Source: Nakamurella sp. A5-74 (GTDB taxonomy: Bacteria > Actinomycetota > Actinomycetes > Mycobacteriales > Nakamurellaceae). Taken from it: DNA of 64,000 bases. The notes beneath the pieces were generated by a model. That model searched no databases. It saw only the letters and a list, made by a program, of their open reading frames with translations, and had not been told where the DNA came from. The DNA is taken from assembly GCF_040438885.1 (NCBI RefSeq), contig NZ_CP159218.1, forward strand, positions 2,480,001 through 2,544,000. The letters run 5' to 3'. This document shows positions 9,151 to 18,807 of the stretch, in pieces (within the stretch, counting starts at the first letter, position 1; every line of letters begins with the position of its first letter). The position numbers and the translations under genes were made by a program.

Positions 9151-9411
9151 TCAGCCGCATTCTCGATGGTTACCGAAACGCCCGAACCGGACACGAAGCG
9201 ACCGGTTGGAATGCGCCACGTCCGGTGACTGCCGGCTCAGCCATCAGCCGCATTCTCGATGGTTACCGAAACGCCCGAACCGGACACGAAGCGACCGGTT
9301 GGAATGCGCCAGGACGATGACTGCCGGCTCAGCCATCAGCCGCATTCTCGATGGTTACCGAAACGCCCGAACCGGACACGAAGCGACCGGTTGGAATGCG
9401 CCAGGACGATG
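9151..9411. repeat. Tandem array, three copies of a 92-93-bp unit
   Basis: Near-identical units begin at 9151, 9244 and 9336, each starting TCAGCCGCATTCTCGATGG; the third stops at 9411 after 76 bases. Units differ mainly in a short patch after GGAATGCGCCA. Each unit has nested complementary blocks: CGCATTC with GAATGCG outside, AACCGG with CCGGTT inside around an 11-base loop. The array sits between the convergent ends of ctaA and the fetB-like gene, so it may act as a bidirectional terminator or be a local expansion of a small palindromic element. There are no spacers, so it is not CRISPR. Confidence 0.95.
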
Positions 9412-9422
9412 GGGGCCACGCG

Positions 9423-9473
9423 CGACCGTCACGACCGCGAACGTGCACCGGAAACGACCGTCACGACCGCGAA
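9423..9473. repeat. Two copies of a 19-bp direct repeat, 32 bp apart
   Basis: CGACCGTCACGACCGCGAA occurs at 9423-9441 and at 9455-9473. The second copy contains the stop codon and last residues of the fetB-like gene, so the repeat straddles the gene end. Confidence 0.9.
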
Positions 9474-10228
9474 GGGGCTGTGAGGTGCCCGCGGGCGATC
9501 AGTTCGACGGTGACGGCCACCGCGGCCCCCTGCACCACCAGCAGGCCGAGCAGGATCAGCAACTGGGTGGCGCCGGCCTGCCAGGGTGACGCGCCGGCCA
9601 GCAGCACGCCGACGAATGCGCCGGGCAGCGTGACCAGACCGACGGTGCGGGTCTGGTCGAGTCCCGGCACCAGTGCTAACTCCGCGACCGGCCGACCGAG
9701 GAAGCGCACCGCATCGGCCGGCAGGAAGCCCAACGACAGCAGCGCCTCGTACTCACCGCGCCGGTCGCGCAACTCCTCGTGCAGCCGGCGACCGGCGATC
9801 GAGGTGGCTGTCATCGCGCCACCGATCAGGATCCCGGCGCTGGGCAGCAGCGCCACCGGGTGCAACGGCAGGACCGTCGAAGCGAGGATCAGGCCGAGCA
9901 CCGGGACCACGCCGGCGAGGATGCTGGCCCACGTCCACCAGGAGCGCAGCCGGAGCGTCCCGGTGATGCGGCGCGCACTGGTACCGGCCGCAACCAACGA
10001 CATCAGCACCAGGAACGCGATCGTCGACCACCAGGAACGGAGCACCACGCCGATCACGGCGCTCACCCCGGCCAACTGGACGACCGCGCGCACAGCAGCC
10101 GTGACCACATCGGAGCGGTGCCCGATGCGGGACCACAGCCCGATCACCACCGCGAGCAGCACCAGCGCAACGGCCAGCGCTACGAACGGGATTCCGATCC
10201 GGACGCTGCTGGTGCCGGTGGTGTCCAC
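9461..10228 (-). CDS. fetB: FetB/YbbM-like (UPF0014) permease
   Basis: Membrane protein of the UPF0014/FetB family, the permease half of the FetAB exporter linked to iron homeostasis in E. coli. The 255 residues form about seven hydrophobic helices. Family segments include VRAVVQLAGVSAVIGVVL near the N-terminus, the mid-protein SAGILIGGAMTATSIAGRRL and the C-terminal TRTVGLVTLPGAFVGVLLAGASPWQAG. No FetA-like ATPase is adjacent; the nearest ABC ATPase (6332) already has its own permease. The gene follows ctaB and a small unknown gene on the same strand with 3 bp between them, so it may be co-transcribed with heme O synthesis. The C-terminus ends inside a 19-bp repeat. Confidence 0.85.
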   Translation of the reverse strand: MDTTGTSSVRIGIPFVALAVALVLLAVVIGLWSRIGHRSDVVTAAVRAVVQLAGVSAVIGVVLRSWWSTIAFLVLMSLVAAGTSARRITGTLRLRSWWTWASILAGVVPVLGLILASTVLPLHPVALLPSAGILIGGAMTATSIAGRRLHEELRDRRGEYEALLSLGFLPADAVRFLGRPVAELALVPGLDQTRTVGLVTLPGAFVGVLLAGASPWQAGATQLLILLGLLVVQGAAVAVTVELIARGHLTAPSRS

Positions 10229-10231
10229 GGA

Positions 10232-10573
10232 TCAGCGGCCGGTGCCGGCCATCCGGATCCGGTAGGCAGGGCTCAGATCGACCTGCGCGGCGGTCTCGCG
10301 GTCCCACTCGGTCACGGCGATGCCGGCGCGCTCACAGGCCAGCCGGGCCTGCTCCATGCTGCGGACGACGACATCTCCCCAGTCGCCGGAGCCGGAGACC
10401 AGCACGATCCTGGCCAGGCCGCGGCCCAGGTGATCGATCGTCGCGCGCGCGTCGGTGTGGGCGGTCAGGAACCCGCGGACCCGATCGGCGGCCCGGTCGA
10501 TGGTCTTCTCCGCGGTGCGGGGGGCCTTGTCGACGCCCTCGACGGCGGGCTCCCCGGAGCTCGGCTCGGTCAC
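10232..10573 (-). CDS. Conserved-looking 113-aa protein, function unknown
   Basis: I do not recognise a family. The GTG at 10573 overlaps the ctaB stop codon by four bases (GTGA), and the gene ends 3 bp before the fetB-like gene, so it looks like a real middle gene of a three-gene operon. The first 40 residues are polar and charged. The rest (RIVLVSGSGDWGDVVVRSMEQARLACERAGIAVTEWDRETAAQVDLSP) has alternating hydrophobic strands and helices, suggesting a small alpha/beta fold; there is no signal peptide or transmembrane helix. A role linked to heme O synthesis or the permease is possible by position only. Confidence 0.75.
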   Translation of the reverse strand: MTEPSSGEPAVEGVDKAPRTAEKTIDRAADRVRGFLTAHTDARATIDHLGRGLARIVLVSGSGDWGDVVVRSMEQARLACERAGIAVTEWDRETAAQVDLSPAYRIRMAGTGR

Positions 10574-11586
10574 CAGGGCCAGCCGACAATGCGCAGGCCC
10601 ACAGCGGCGTCGACCGCCCAGGCCACCGAGATGAACGTCAGGTAGAGGTTCGACAGGTGGAACAGCGTCATCGGCTTGGCCGGTTCCCCGCGCAGCACTT
10701 TGACGTGCAGCAGGTGCGCACAGGCCAGGAACACCAGTCCGACCGGCACCGCCACCGCCGCGTAGATGAACGACGAGGCCGGCACCAGAAGCAGCGAACA
10801 GACCACCATCGCCCAGCTGTAGAGCACGATCTGGCGGACGACGACCCGCTCCGGCGCCACGACGGGCAGCATCGGTACGCCGGCGGCCGCGTAGTCGTCC
10901 TTGTAGCGCATCGCCAGCGCCCAGGTGTGCGGCGGCGTCCAGAAGAAGATGACCCCGAAGAACACCCACGCGGGCCAACCGATGTCGCCGGTCACCGCGG
11001 ACCAGCCGATGATCACCGGCATGCAGCCGGCCAGACCGCCCCAGACGATGTTCTGGCTGGTGCGGCGCTTGAGCCAGATCGAGTAGACGAAGACGTAGAA
11101 CAGGATGGCGACCGCGGCCAGCACGCCCGCCTGCCAGGTGGTGGTCAGCGACAGGAAAGTGCACGACAGGATGCCGAGCACGATGCCGAAGACCAGGGCG
11201 TTACGGGTCGGCACCAGCTGCCGGGCCAGCGGTCGGACGCGGGTACGGCGCATCTTCGCGTCGATGTCGGCGTCGACGACCATGTTCAGCGCATTGGCGC
11301 TGCCGGCGGCGAAGGTACCACCGACCAGGGTGGCCAGCACGGTCCACAGGCCGGGCACCTGACGCTGGGCGGCGAACAGCGCAGGAACGGTGGTGATCAG
11401 CAGCAGCTCGATGATGCGCGGCTTCGTCAGCGCGACGTAGGCACCGAGCTTGCCTCGCAGGGTGGTGGCGGCGCCGTCTCCCGCGATCCGGTCGATGGCA
11501 CCGACGGGTTCGGGCCGCAGGTCCGCCGGGTCCACCAGCACCGTTGGGTGCTCGGTGGCGGAGTGCTGCCGGTCGGGCCTGGTCAC
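10570..11586 (-). CDS. ctaB: Heme O synthase, protoheme IX farnesyltransferase
   Basis: Adds a farnesyl group to protoheme IX to make heme O, the substrate of CtaA; membrane enzyme of the UbiA prenyltransferase family. The protein has 338 residues with about eight helices. The first Asp-rich motif is NALNMVVDADIDAKMRRTRVRPL; the usual ND at its start is NM here, but the D-x-D-x-D core and the R-T-R-x-R-P-L tail remain. Other family segments are VWGGLAGCMPVIIGW, FFWTPPHTWALAM and KDDYAAAGVPMLPVV. The start is GTG 11586. It is divergent from tkt, as in mycobacteria (Rv1451/Rv1449c). Confidence 0.95.
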   Translation of the reverse strand: MTRPDRQHSATEHPTVLVDPADLRPEPVGAIDRIAGDGAATTLRGKLGAYVALTKPRIIELLLITTVPALFAAQRQVPGLWTVLATLVGGTFAAGSANALNMVVDADIDAKMRRTRVRPLARQLVPTRNALVFGIVLGILSCTFLSLTTTWQAGVLAAVAILFYVFVYSIWLKRRTSQNIVWGGLAGCMPVIIGWSAVTGDIGWPAWVFFGVIFFWTPPHTWALAMRYKDDYAAAGVPMLPVVAPERVVVRQIVLYSWAMVVCSLLLVPASSFIYAAVAVPVGLVFLACAHLLHVKVLRGEPAKPMTLFHLSNLYLTFISVAWAVDAAVGLRIVGWPW

Positions 11587-11680
11587 GGTGCGCCGTTCCC
11601 CTCTCTGGGTGGTGGTCCAGCTGCGGATCGCTCACGGGCACTGGATCTCAGCGCGCCCGCGCGCGTCCACGTCCGATACT

Positions 11681-11695
11681 AGGTGCCCGGCACCT
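11681..11695. promoter_or_regulatory. Perfect inverted repeat near the ctaB promoter
   Basis: AGGTGCC-C-GGCACCT, seven-base arms around one base, about 95 bp upstream of the ctaB start and touching a TAGTAT -10-like hexamer on the minus strand. Its position suits a repressor operator; the regulator is unknown. Confidence 0.5.
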
Positions 11696-11981
11696 CTCGT
11701 CCTCATCCGCCCGGCCGCGTCACACCGCGCCGACGGGCCCGCTGCCGGGTCGTGATCGGCCGCCGACGGCTGCCCCGCAAGCCGGGTCCCAGCCGTCACG
11801 GACTACGCTCGACATGCTCGGTGACGACGGACGTTGGACGCTCCAGCAAGACGGATCGCAGTGAGGAAGCAGGATGACGCAGGCCGGATCTGGAACGCCA
11901 CCGCTGCGCTCGACCGCCCGCCGATCCGACGTATCGCCCGGAGGAGTCCGGCGCCGCCTCGGTACCCCGATCGTGACATCA

Positions 11982-12014
11982 GGGACAGTGAAGTCCCCAG
12001 GGACAGTGAAGTCC
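11982..12014. repeat. Two 15-bp direct repeats upstream of tkt
   Basis: GGGACAGTGAAGTCC occurs at 11982-11996 and 12000-12014, a period of 18 bp. It lies 166-198 bp before the tkt start and could bind a regulator of the pentose phosphate operon. Confidence 0.8.
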
Positions 12015-12180
12015 GGAACCCCGCTCACCGCCGCACCCAGGGCGACGCCCCTGCTGATCGGTGCCCTGTGCGGGTACCACCTCATCGAACCTCACGCCGC
12101 CCAGCGCGGTGGAGCTCCGCCCCGACCGGCCACCTGACCGGTCAGCCGCAGCCCGAAACAACAGGAAGGTCGTCTTCACA

Positions 12181-14409
12181 GTGAGCCACGACAGTGCCGG
12201 CACGGATCTGAAGGACCAGCAGGACGGGCCCGGGATCACCGAGCTGACCACCCCGCACCACCCCGAGGGCTGGACCGACCTGGACACCCGGGCCGTCGAC
12301 ACCGCCCGGCTGCTGGCCGCCGAGGCCGTGCAGAAGGTCGGCAACGGCCATCCCGGCACTGCGATGTCGTTGGCACCGCTGGCCTACACGCTCTTCCAGA
12401 AGGTCATGAAGCACGACCCGAACGACACCGAGTGGGTCGGCCGCGACCGGTTCGTGCTGTCCTGCGGGCACTCGAGCCTGACCCTGTACGTCCAGCTGTT
12501 CCTCGGTGGTTTCGGCCTCGAGCTGAAGGATTTGGAATCCCTGCGCACCTGGGGCTCGCAGACCCCCGGCCACCCGGAGCACCATCACACCCGCGGCGTC
12601 GAGATCACCACCGGCCCGCTGGGTCAGGGACTGGCCTCCGCCGTCGGCATGGCAATGGCCTCCCGTCGCGAGCGCGGGTTGTTCGATCCCGATGCCGCGG
12701 CCGGCGCCAGCCCGTTCGACCACTTCGTCTACGTCATCGCCTCCGACGGCGACATGGAGGAGGGCGTGACCAGCGAGGCCAGCTCGATCGCCGGCCGGCA
12801 GCAGCTCGGCAACCTGATCGTGTTCTACGACGACAACCAGATCTCCATCGAGGACGACACCAACATCGCGCTGTCCGAGGACGTCGTGCAGCGCTACGAC
12901 GCCTACGGCTGGCACACCCAGCGGGTCGAGGGCGGGGAGAACGTCACCGGCCTGCTCGAGGCCGTCGAGGCCGCGAAAGCCGTCACCGACCGGCCGTCGT
13001 TCATCGCGGTCCGGACGATCATCGGCTATCCGGCCCCGACGAAGATGAACACCGGCAAGGCGCACGGCGCCGCCCTCGGTGACGAGGAGATCGCCGAGAT
13101 CAAGCGCATCCTCGGCTTCGACCCGGAGCAGAAGTTCGCGGTGGCGCCGGAAGTGCTGGCGCACACCAGGGAGCTGCTGCAGCGCGGCACGGCCGCGCAC
13201 GAGGAGTGGCAGCCCTCCTTCGACGCCTGGGCCGGGAACAACGCCGAGCGCAAGACGCTCTACGACCGACTCAAGACCCGCACCCTGCCCGAGGGCTGGG
13301 CCGACAAGCTGCCCAGCTACCCGGTGGACGCCAAGGGTGTCGCCACCCGCAAGGCCTCCGGTGAGGTGCTCACCGCGATCGCCGACGTGCTGCCCGAGTT
13401 GTGGGGCGGCTCCGCCGACCTCGCCGAGTCCAACAACACCACGATGACCGGGGCGAACTCCTTCGGTCCGATCGCCGCGGCGACCAAGGAGTGGCAGGCG
13501 GAGCCGTACGGCCGCACCCTGCACTTCGGCATCCGCGAACACGCCATGGGATCGATCCTCACCGGTATCGCCCTGCACGGACCGACCCGGCCGTACGGCG
13601 GCACCTTCCTGGTGTTCTCCGACTACATGCGCGGGGCCGTCCGGCTGGCCGCCGTCATGCAGGCCCCGGTGATCTACGTGTGGACGCACGACTCGATCGG
13701 CCTGGGCGAGGACGGCCCGACCCACCAGCCCGTGGAACACCTGGCCGCGCTGCGCGCCATCCCGGGCCTGTCGATCGTACGACCGGCCGATGCCAACGAG
13801 ACCGTCTACAGCTGGCAGGCGACGCTGGAGAAGCAGAACGACTGGTTCTCCGGTCCCGTCGGGATGGCGCTCACCCGGCAGAACGTGCCGACGCTGGAAG
13901 GCACCTCGGCCGAGGGCGTCGCCCGCGGTGGCTACGTGCTGGAGGAGGCGGACGGCGAGCTGCAGGTGATCCTGATGGCCTCCGGCTCCGAGGTCCAGCT
14001 CGCCGTCGCCGCCCGCAAGGTGCTGCAGGAGCAGGGAATCGGTGCGCGCGTCGTCTCCGTCCCGTGTCTCGACTGGTTCGAGCACCAGGACGCCGAGTAC
14101 ATCGAGAGCGTGCTGCCCAGCTCCGTCCCGGCCCGCGTCTCGGTCGAGGCCGGCATCGCGATGCCGTGGTACCGCTGGCTCGGATCGGCCGGTCGCCCGG
14201 TGTCGCTCGAGCACTTCGGCGCCTCCGCCGATTTCCAGACCCTGTACCGCGAGTTCGGGATCACCACCGAGACCGTGGTCGCCGCAGCCCAGGATTCCCT
14301 GGCTGCTGCCGGAGCGACCGCTCCGGCCCTCAAGAACCGCGCCGACGAGACCACCCTCGAGAACCCGTCGACCGCTGATCGTCCTGAGACCCAGGACGAA
14401 GGGAAGTGA
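12181..14409 (+). CDS. tkt: Transketolase
   Basis: Thiamine-diphosphate enzyme transferring two-carbon units in the non-oxidative pentose phosphate pathway. The 742 residues carry the substrate histidine region [13 protein letters not shown], the cofactor motif [16 protein letters not shown] (GDG), the catalytic Glu in [12 protein letters not shown] and the pyrimidine-binding [19 protein letters not shown]. The start is GTG 12181 with AGGAAGG upstream; the open frame extends 40 codons further without support. It is the first gene of a six-gene unit. The C-terminal 35 residues after [12 protein letters not shown] are a loose Ala/Glu-rich tail, longer than usual. Confidence 0.97.
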   Translation: MSHDSAGTDLKDQQDGPGITELTTPHHPEGWTDLDTRAVDTARLLAAEAVQKVGNGHPGTAMSLAPLAYTLFQKVMKHDPNDTEWVGRDRFVLSCGHSSLTLYVQLFLGGFGLELKDLESLRTWGSQTPGHPEHHHTRGVEITTGPLGQGLASAVGMAMASRRERGLFDPDAAAGASPFDHFVYVIASDGDMEEGVTSEASSIAGRQQLGNLIVFYDDNQISIEDDTNIALSEDVVQRYDAYGWHTQRVEGGENVTGLLEAVEAAKAVTDRPSFIAVRTIIGYPAPTKMNTGKAHGAALGDEEIAEIKRILGFDPEQKFAVAPEVLAHTRELLQRGTAAHEEWQPSFDAWAGNNAERKTLYDRLKTRTLPEGWADKLPSYPVDAKGVATRKASGEVLTAIADVLPELWGGSADLAESNNTTMTGANSFGPIAAATKEWQAEPYGRTLHFGIREHAMGSILTGIALHGPTRPYGGTFLVFSDYMRGAVRLAAVMQAPVIYVWTHDSIGLGEDGPTHQPVEHLAALRAIPGLSIVRPADANETVYSWQATLEKQNDWFSGPVGMALTRQNVPTLEGTSAEGVARGGYVLEEADGELQVILMASGSEVQLAVAARKVLQEQGIGARVVSVPCLDWFEHQDAEYIESVLPSSVPARVSVEAGIAMPWYRWLGSAGRPVSLEHFGASADFQTLYREFGITTETVVAAAQDSLAAAGATAPALKNRADETTLENPSTADRPETQDEGK

Positions 14410-14414
14410 CCGGC

Positions 14415-15590
14415 ATGACCGATTCCACTGAGAATTCCACCGCCGCAACCGATTCGGGCCGCGACCGGCTGGCCGAGCTGACAGCACAGGGCGTCTCGCT
14501 CTGGCTCGACGACCTGTCCCGCGAGCGGATCCGCTCCGGCAACCTCGCCGAACTGCTGACCAGCAAACACATCTCGGGCGTCACCACGAACCCCACGATC
14601 TTCGCCGGCGCTCTGGCGAAGGGGGATGCCTACAACGCGCAGGTCGCCGAACTGGCCGCGCAGGGCACGAAGCTCGACGACGTCGTCACCGCGCTGACCA
14701 CCGATGACGTCCGCGACGCGTGCGACATCCTCAAGCCGGTCTTCGACGCCACCGGCGGCGTCGACGGTCGGGTGTCCATCGAGGTCGAACCCGGTCTGGC
14801 GAAGGACACCGATGGCACCATCGCGCAGGCGAAGGAACTGTCGAAGATCGTCGACCGGCCGAACCTGCTGGTGAAGATTCCCGCCACCAAGGAAGGTCTG
14901 CCGGCCATCACCGAGGTGCTGGGCGAGGGCATCAGTGTCAACGTGACGCTGATCTTCTCGCTGGAGCGCTACGGCGAGGTCATCGACGCCTACATCGCCG
15001 GGGTCCGCAAGGCGAAGGAGAACGGGAACGTCATCTCCGAGCTCGTCTCGGTGGCGTCGTTCTTCGTCTCCCGTGTCGATGCCGAGATCGACAAGCGCCT
15101 CAAGGCGCTCGGTACCCCGGAAGCGCAGAGCCTGCTGGGGCAGGCCGCGATCGCCAACGCACGCCTCGCTTTCCAGCTGTTCGAGCAGCGCTTCGGCACC
15201 ACCGACGAGCCGAGCCAGGAGTGGGCAGATCTCGCCGCCGCCGGCGCGAAGGTACAGCGACCGCTGTGGGCTTCCACGGGCGTCAAGGACCCGGCGTACG
15301 ACGACACCCGCTATGTGGTGGACCTGGTGACGGCCAACACCGTCAACACCGCGCCGGAGAAGACGATCGACGCGGTTGCCGACCACGGCGAGATCAGCGG
15401 CGATGCGGTGCGCCATGCCTACTCGCAGGCGTCGTCGACGTTCTCGTCGCTCGAAGCGGTCGGCATCGATCTGGCCGACGTGTTCGAGGTGCTGGAGACC
15501 GAGGGCGTCGAGAAGTTCGCCGCCTCGTGGACCGAACTGCTGGACACCGTCCGCGGTGAGCTGGAGAAGACCCCGGCGGCACAGCAGTGA
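14415..15590 (+). CDS. tal: Transaldolase
   Basis: Moves a dihydroxyacetone unit between sugar phosphates in the non-oxidative pentose phosphate pathway. The protein has 391 residues, a length typical of the actinobacterial form. The Schiff-base lysine is in [14 protein letters not shown]; other family features are [13 protein letters not shown] near the N-terminus and [24 protein letters not shown] 14415 is preferred because GGGAAG lies 8 bp before it; a GTG at 14406 overlapping the tkt stop is the alternative. The 3' end overlaps pgi by four bases. Confidence 0.96.
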   Translation: MTDSTENSTAATDSGRDRLAELTAQGVSLWLDDLSRERIRSGNLAELLTSKHISGVTTNPTIFAGALAKGDAYNAQVAELAAQGTKLDDVVTALTTDDVRDACDILKPVFDATGGVDGRVSIEVEPGLAKDTDGTIAQAKELSKIVDRPNLLVKIPATKEGLPAITEVLGEGISVNVTLIFSLERYGEVIDAYIAGVRKAKENGNVISELVSVASFFVSRVDAEIDKRLKALGTPEAQSLLGQAAIANARLAFQLFEQRFGTTDEPSQEWADLAAAGAKVQRPLWASTGVKDPAYDDTRYVVDLVTANTVNTAPEKTIDAVADHGEISGDAVRHAYSQASSTFSSLEAVGIDLADVFEVLETEGVEKFAASWTELLDTVRGELEKTPAAQQ

Positions 15591-17272
15591 CCGCGCCGAC
15601 TCAGTTGACCGTCGATGTCACCGTGCCGGACGGCGCGGCACTGACGGCAGCGGTCGGTGAGCTCGTCGAGACGCACGTCGCCTCGAAGCTCACGGCCCAG
15701 GACCCGACGCTGTGGGGCCCGGACGCCGAGAAGGAAGCCGCTGTCCGGCTCTCCTGGGTGTCCCTCGCCGAGTCGTCCCGGCCGTTGGTTCCCCGGATCA
15801 CCGCGCTGCGCGCGGAGCTGCAGGCGGAGGGCCTGACCAAGGTCGTGCTGGCCGGCATGGGCGGCTCCTCGCTCGCTCCCGAGGTCATCTGCGCGACCCG
15901 CGGCGTCGAGCTGGTCACGCTCGACACCACCGACCCCGGCCAGGTGCGCTCAGCGTTGGCGGATCGGCTGGCCGAGACCGTGCTCGTCGTCTCCAGCAAG
16001 TCCGGCGGAACCGTCGAGACCGACTCGCACCGCAGGGTCTTTGCGCAGGCGTTCCGTGACGCGGGGCTCGACCCGCGGAAGCACATCGTGGTCGTCACAG
16101 ATCCCGGCTCGCCCTTCACCGGGCTCGCCGAGAAGGAGGGCTACCGGGCGGTGTTCCTGGCCGACCCCGACGTCGGCGGGCGCTACTCGGCGCTCACCGC
16201 CTTCGGACTGGTCCCGTCGGGGCTCGCCGGTGTCGATCTCGATGCGCTGCTGGACGAGGCGGCCGCAGCCTCGCCCGCACTCGCCGCGGATGACGCCGAC
16301 AACCCCGCGTTGGTGATCGCCGGATTGCTGGGCCTTGCCCAGACCGCCGGCTCCGAGAAGTTGGTGTTGGCCGACACCGGCAGCGGCATCGTCGGTTTCG
16401 GGGACTGGGCCGAGCAGCTGATCGCCGAGTCGACCGGCAAGCAGGGCACCGGGATCCTGCCGGTGGTCGTCGAGTCGCCGGATGCTCCCGGCTTCGCCGA
16501 CGCCGGACCGGACGCCGTGCTGGCGTCCCTCGGATCCTCCGCCGGCACCACTGCGGCTTCCGGATTCGCCTTCGCCGTCGCGGGCCCGTTGGGCGCCCAG
16601 CTGTTGCTGTGGGAGTACGCGGTCGCGATCACCGGTCGACAGTTGGGGATCGACCCGTTCGACCAGCCGGATGTCGAATCGGCAAAGAACGCCACCCGGA
16701 AGTTGTTGGCGGACAGCGGATCCGGCGACTCGCCGACGGAGATCTCGGGTCCGGAGTTCGACGGCATCACGGTGCTCGCCGGCGCCGAGTTCGCCGAGGG
16801 CGCCACATCCGTGGACGACGTGCTGTCGCACTTCTTCGCAGCTGCCGCTGAACTGGGGTACGTCTCCGTCCAGGCCTACCTGGACCGACTCACCGATGAC
16901 GCAGCCCGGCTGCGTCCGCTGGTGGCGAGACGAACCGGACTGCAGACCACCTTCGGTTGGGGACCGCGATTCCTGCACTCGACCGGTCAGTACCACAAGG
17001 GCGGTCACCCCAACGGGGCGTTCCTGCAGATCCTGGGCGCGCCCACCGGCGACGATCTCGACATCCCGGAGCAGCCGTTCAGCTTCGGCGAGCTGCAGCT
17101 CGCGCAGGCCCGTGGCGACGGATCCGTGCTCGGCGAGCACGACCGCCCGGTGCTGAGCCTGTACCTGTCCGACCGCGCCAAGGGGCTCGACACCCTGGCG
17201 GCACTGCTGGAGCCCGCTGAAGGGGGCAGCGCCGACGAAGGCGCTGCCGACACGACCGAATCGGTGTCATGA
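15587..17272 (+). CDS. pgi: Glucose-6-phosphate isomerase
   Basis: Interconverts glucose 6-phosphate and fructose 6-phosphate, joining glycolysis to the pentose phosphate pathway. The protein has 561 residues. Sugar-phosphate-binding features are visible: [36 protein letters not shown] and, near the C-terminus, [16 protein letters not shown]. It is the divergent actinobacterial SIS-fold type. The GTG start overlaps the tal stop (GTGA) and the end overlaps zwf (ATGA). In M. tuberculosis the matching operon goes straight from tal to zwf, so pgi here is an addition. Confidence 0.93.
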   Translation: MTAPTQLTVDVTVPDGAALTAAVGELVETHVASKLTAQDPTLWGPDAEKEAAVRLSWVSLAESSRPLVPRITALRAELQAEGLTKVVLAGMGGSSLAPEVICATRGVELVTLDTTDPGQVRSALADRLAETVLVVSSKSGGTVETDSHRRVFAQAFRDAGLDPRKHIVVVTDPGSPFTGLAEKEGYRAVFLADPDVGGRYSALTAFGLVPSGLAGVDLDALLDEAAAASPALAADDADNPALVIAGLLGLAQTAGSEKLVLADTGSGIVGFGDWAEQLIAESTGKQGTGILPVVVESPDAPGFADAGPDAVLASLGSSAGTTAASGFAFAVAGPLGAQLLLWEYAVAITGRQLGIDPFDQPDVESAKNATRKLLADSGSGDSPTEISGPEFDGITVLAGAEFAEGATSVDDVLSHFFAAAAELGYVSVQAYLDRLTDDAARLRPLVARRTGLQTTFGWGPRFLHSTGQYHKGGHPNGAFLQILGAPTGDDLDIPEQPFSFGELQLAQARGDGSVLGEHDRPVLSLYLSDRAKGLDTLAALLEPAEGGSADEGAADTTESVS

Positions 17273-18807
17273 CCAGTCCGCAGCCTGTGGTGAATCCGCT
17301 GCGCGATCCGCGGGACAAGCGTCTCCCGCGGATCGCCGGCCCGTCATCGGTGGTGATCTTCGGCGTCACGGGAGACCTCTCCCGCAAGAAGCTGATGCCA
17401 GCCATCTACGACCTGGCGAACCGTGGCCTGTTGCCGGCGGGCTTCTCGCTCATCGGTTTCGCCCGGCGCGACTGGGACGACGAAGACTTCATGGCCGTCG
17501 TCCACGACGCCGTGAAGCAGTACGCCCGCACGCCGTTCTCCGAGGAGGTGTGGCGGCATCTCGCCGAAGGCATCCGGTTCGTCCAGGGCACCTTCGACGA
17601 CGACGTCGCCTTCGACACCCTGGCCCAGACGCTGCGCGACCTGGACCATGTCCGCGGGACGGGCGGCAACCACGCCTTCTACCTGTCGATCCCGCCGGGC
17701 GCCTTCCCGACAGTGCTGCAGCAGCTGAAGCGCTCCGGACTCTGCGAGCAGCAGGCCGGCGAGTGGCGGCGGGTCGTCATCGAGAAGCCGTTCGGGCACG
17801 ACCTGGAATCCGCGCAGGCACTGAACGCGCTCGTCGGTGACGTCTTCCCGTCCTCGAGCGTCTTCCGGATCGACCACTACCTCGGCAAGGAGACGGTCCA
17901 GAACCTGCTCGCGCTGCGGTTCGCGAACCAGCTGTTCGAGCCGATCTGGAACTCCCACTACGTCGACCACGTACAGATCACCCAGGCGGAGGACATCGGC
18001 GTCGGTGGCCGCGCCGGTTACTACGACGGCATCGGTGCTGCACGCGACGTCATCCAGAACCACCTGCTGCAGCTGATGGCGCTCACTGCGATGGAGGAGC
18101 CGGTCTCCTTCGAACCCCGCGAGCTGCGGCGGGAGAAGGCCAAGGTGCTCTCCGCGGTCCAGGTGCCCGACGACATCCTGTCCGGCACCGCACGCGGCCA
18201 GTACTCCACCGGCTGGCAGGGCGGCGTCAAGGTCCAGGGCTACCTCGAGGAGGACGGCATCCCGCCGTCGTCCACCACCGAGACCTACGCGGCGGTCAAG
18301 TTGCTGATCGACACCCGTCGTTGGGCAGGGGTGCCGTTCTACCTGCGCACCGGCAAGCGGCTCGGCAAGCGGGTCACCGAGATCGCGGTGGTGTTCAAAC
18401 GTGCGCCGCATCTGCCGTTCTCGCACACCGACACCGAAGAGCTCGGCTCCAACGCACTGGTGATCCGCGTTCAACCGGACGAGGGCATCACCATCCGGTT
18501 CGGCTCGAAGGTGCCGGGACCGTCGATGGAGGTCCGCGACGTCAACATGGACTTCTCCTACGGCCAGTCGTTCACCGAAGCCTCCCCCGAGGCGTACGAG
18601 CGGCTGATCCTGGACGTCCTGCTCGGCGAGCCGTCGTTGTTCCCGCAGGACGAGGAGGTCGAGCTCTCCTGGAAGATCCTCGACCCGATCGAGAAGGTCT
18701 GGGCGAAGACCAAGGCCCAGCCCGAGGCCTACCTGTCCGGGACCTGGGGTCCCGCATCCGCCGACGCGATGATGGCCCGCGACGGCCGTACCTGGAGACG
18801 CCCGTGA
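17269..18807 (+). CDS. zwf: Glucose-6-phosphate 1-dehydrogenase
   Basis: First enzyme of the oxidative pentose phosphate pathway, making 6-phosphogluconolactone and NADPH. The protein has 512 residues. The nucleotide-binding motif is VIFGVTGDLSRKKLMPA, the active-site signature is RIDHYLGKETVQN, and VIEKPFGHDLESA carries the conserved Lys-Pro. The ATG start overlaps the pgi stop (ATGA) and the gene overlaps opcA by four bases (GTGA). OpcA, encoded next, is its activator in this phylum. Confidence 0.97.
   Translation: MTSPQPVVNPLRDPRDKRLPRIAGPSSVVIFGVTGDLSRKKLMPAIYDLANRGLLPAGFSLIGFARRDWDDEDFMAVVHDAVKQYARTPFSEEVWRHLAEGIRFVQGTFDDDVAFDTLAQTLRDLDHVRGTGGNHAFYLSIPPGAFPTVLQQLKRSGLCEQQAGEWRRVVIEKPFGHDLESAQALNALVGDVFPSSSVFRIDHYLGKETVQNLLALRFANQLFEPIWNSHYVDHVQITQAEDIGVGGRAGYYDGIGAARDVIQNHLLQLMALTAMEEPVSFEPRELRREKAKVLSAVQVPDDILSGTARGQYSTGWQGGVKVQGYLEEDGIPPSSTTETYAAVKLLIDTRRWAGVPFYLRTGKRLGKRVTEIAVVFKRAPHLPFSHTDTEELGSNALVIRVQPDEGITIRFGSKVPGPSMEVRDVNMDFSYGQSFTEASPEAYERLILDVLLGEPSLFPQDEEVELSWKILDPIEKVWAKTKAQPEAYLSGTWGPASADAMMARDGRTWRRP

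Larger units (their letters stand above)
11587..12180. other. 594-bp divergent regulatory region, ctaB / tkt
   Basis: No gene supported; short frames here (for example 11834-12184) lack ribosome binding sites and family features. On the minus strand TAGTAT (within 11675-11682) could be a -10 box for ctaB, next to the 7-bp inverted repeat at 11681-11695. Closer to tkt are two 15-bp tandem repeats (11982-12014). The tkt start has AGGAAGG some 15 bp upstream. Confidence 0.6.

Noticed and set aside
9151-9411. CRISPR array
   Set aside because: Units of 92-93 bp are contiguous with no unique spacers, and there is no cas gene in the window.
9206-9589. Open frames encoding repeated MVTETPEPDTKRPVGM-like peptides in the 92-bp array
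   Set aside because: They arise because the repeat has an ATG and no stops in that frame; the 93/92-bp periods shift the frames, there is no ribosome binding site, and the frames run into the antisense of the fetB-like gene.
11834-12184. Short protein-coding gene upstream of tkt
   Set aside because: Proline/arginine-rich frame without ribosome binding site that overlaps the tkt start; more likely leader or promoter DNA.
12142-14487. 781-codon open frame antisense to tkt
   Set aside because: Shadow of a strongly biased GC-rich gene; no family features, and tkt is certain.
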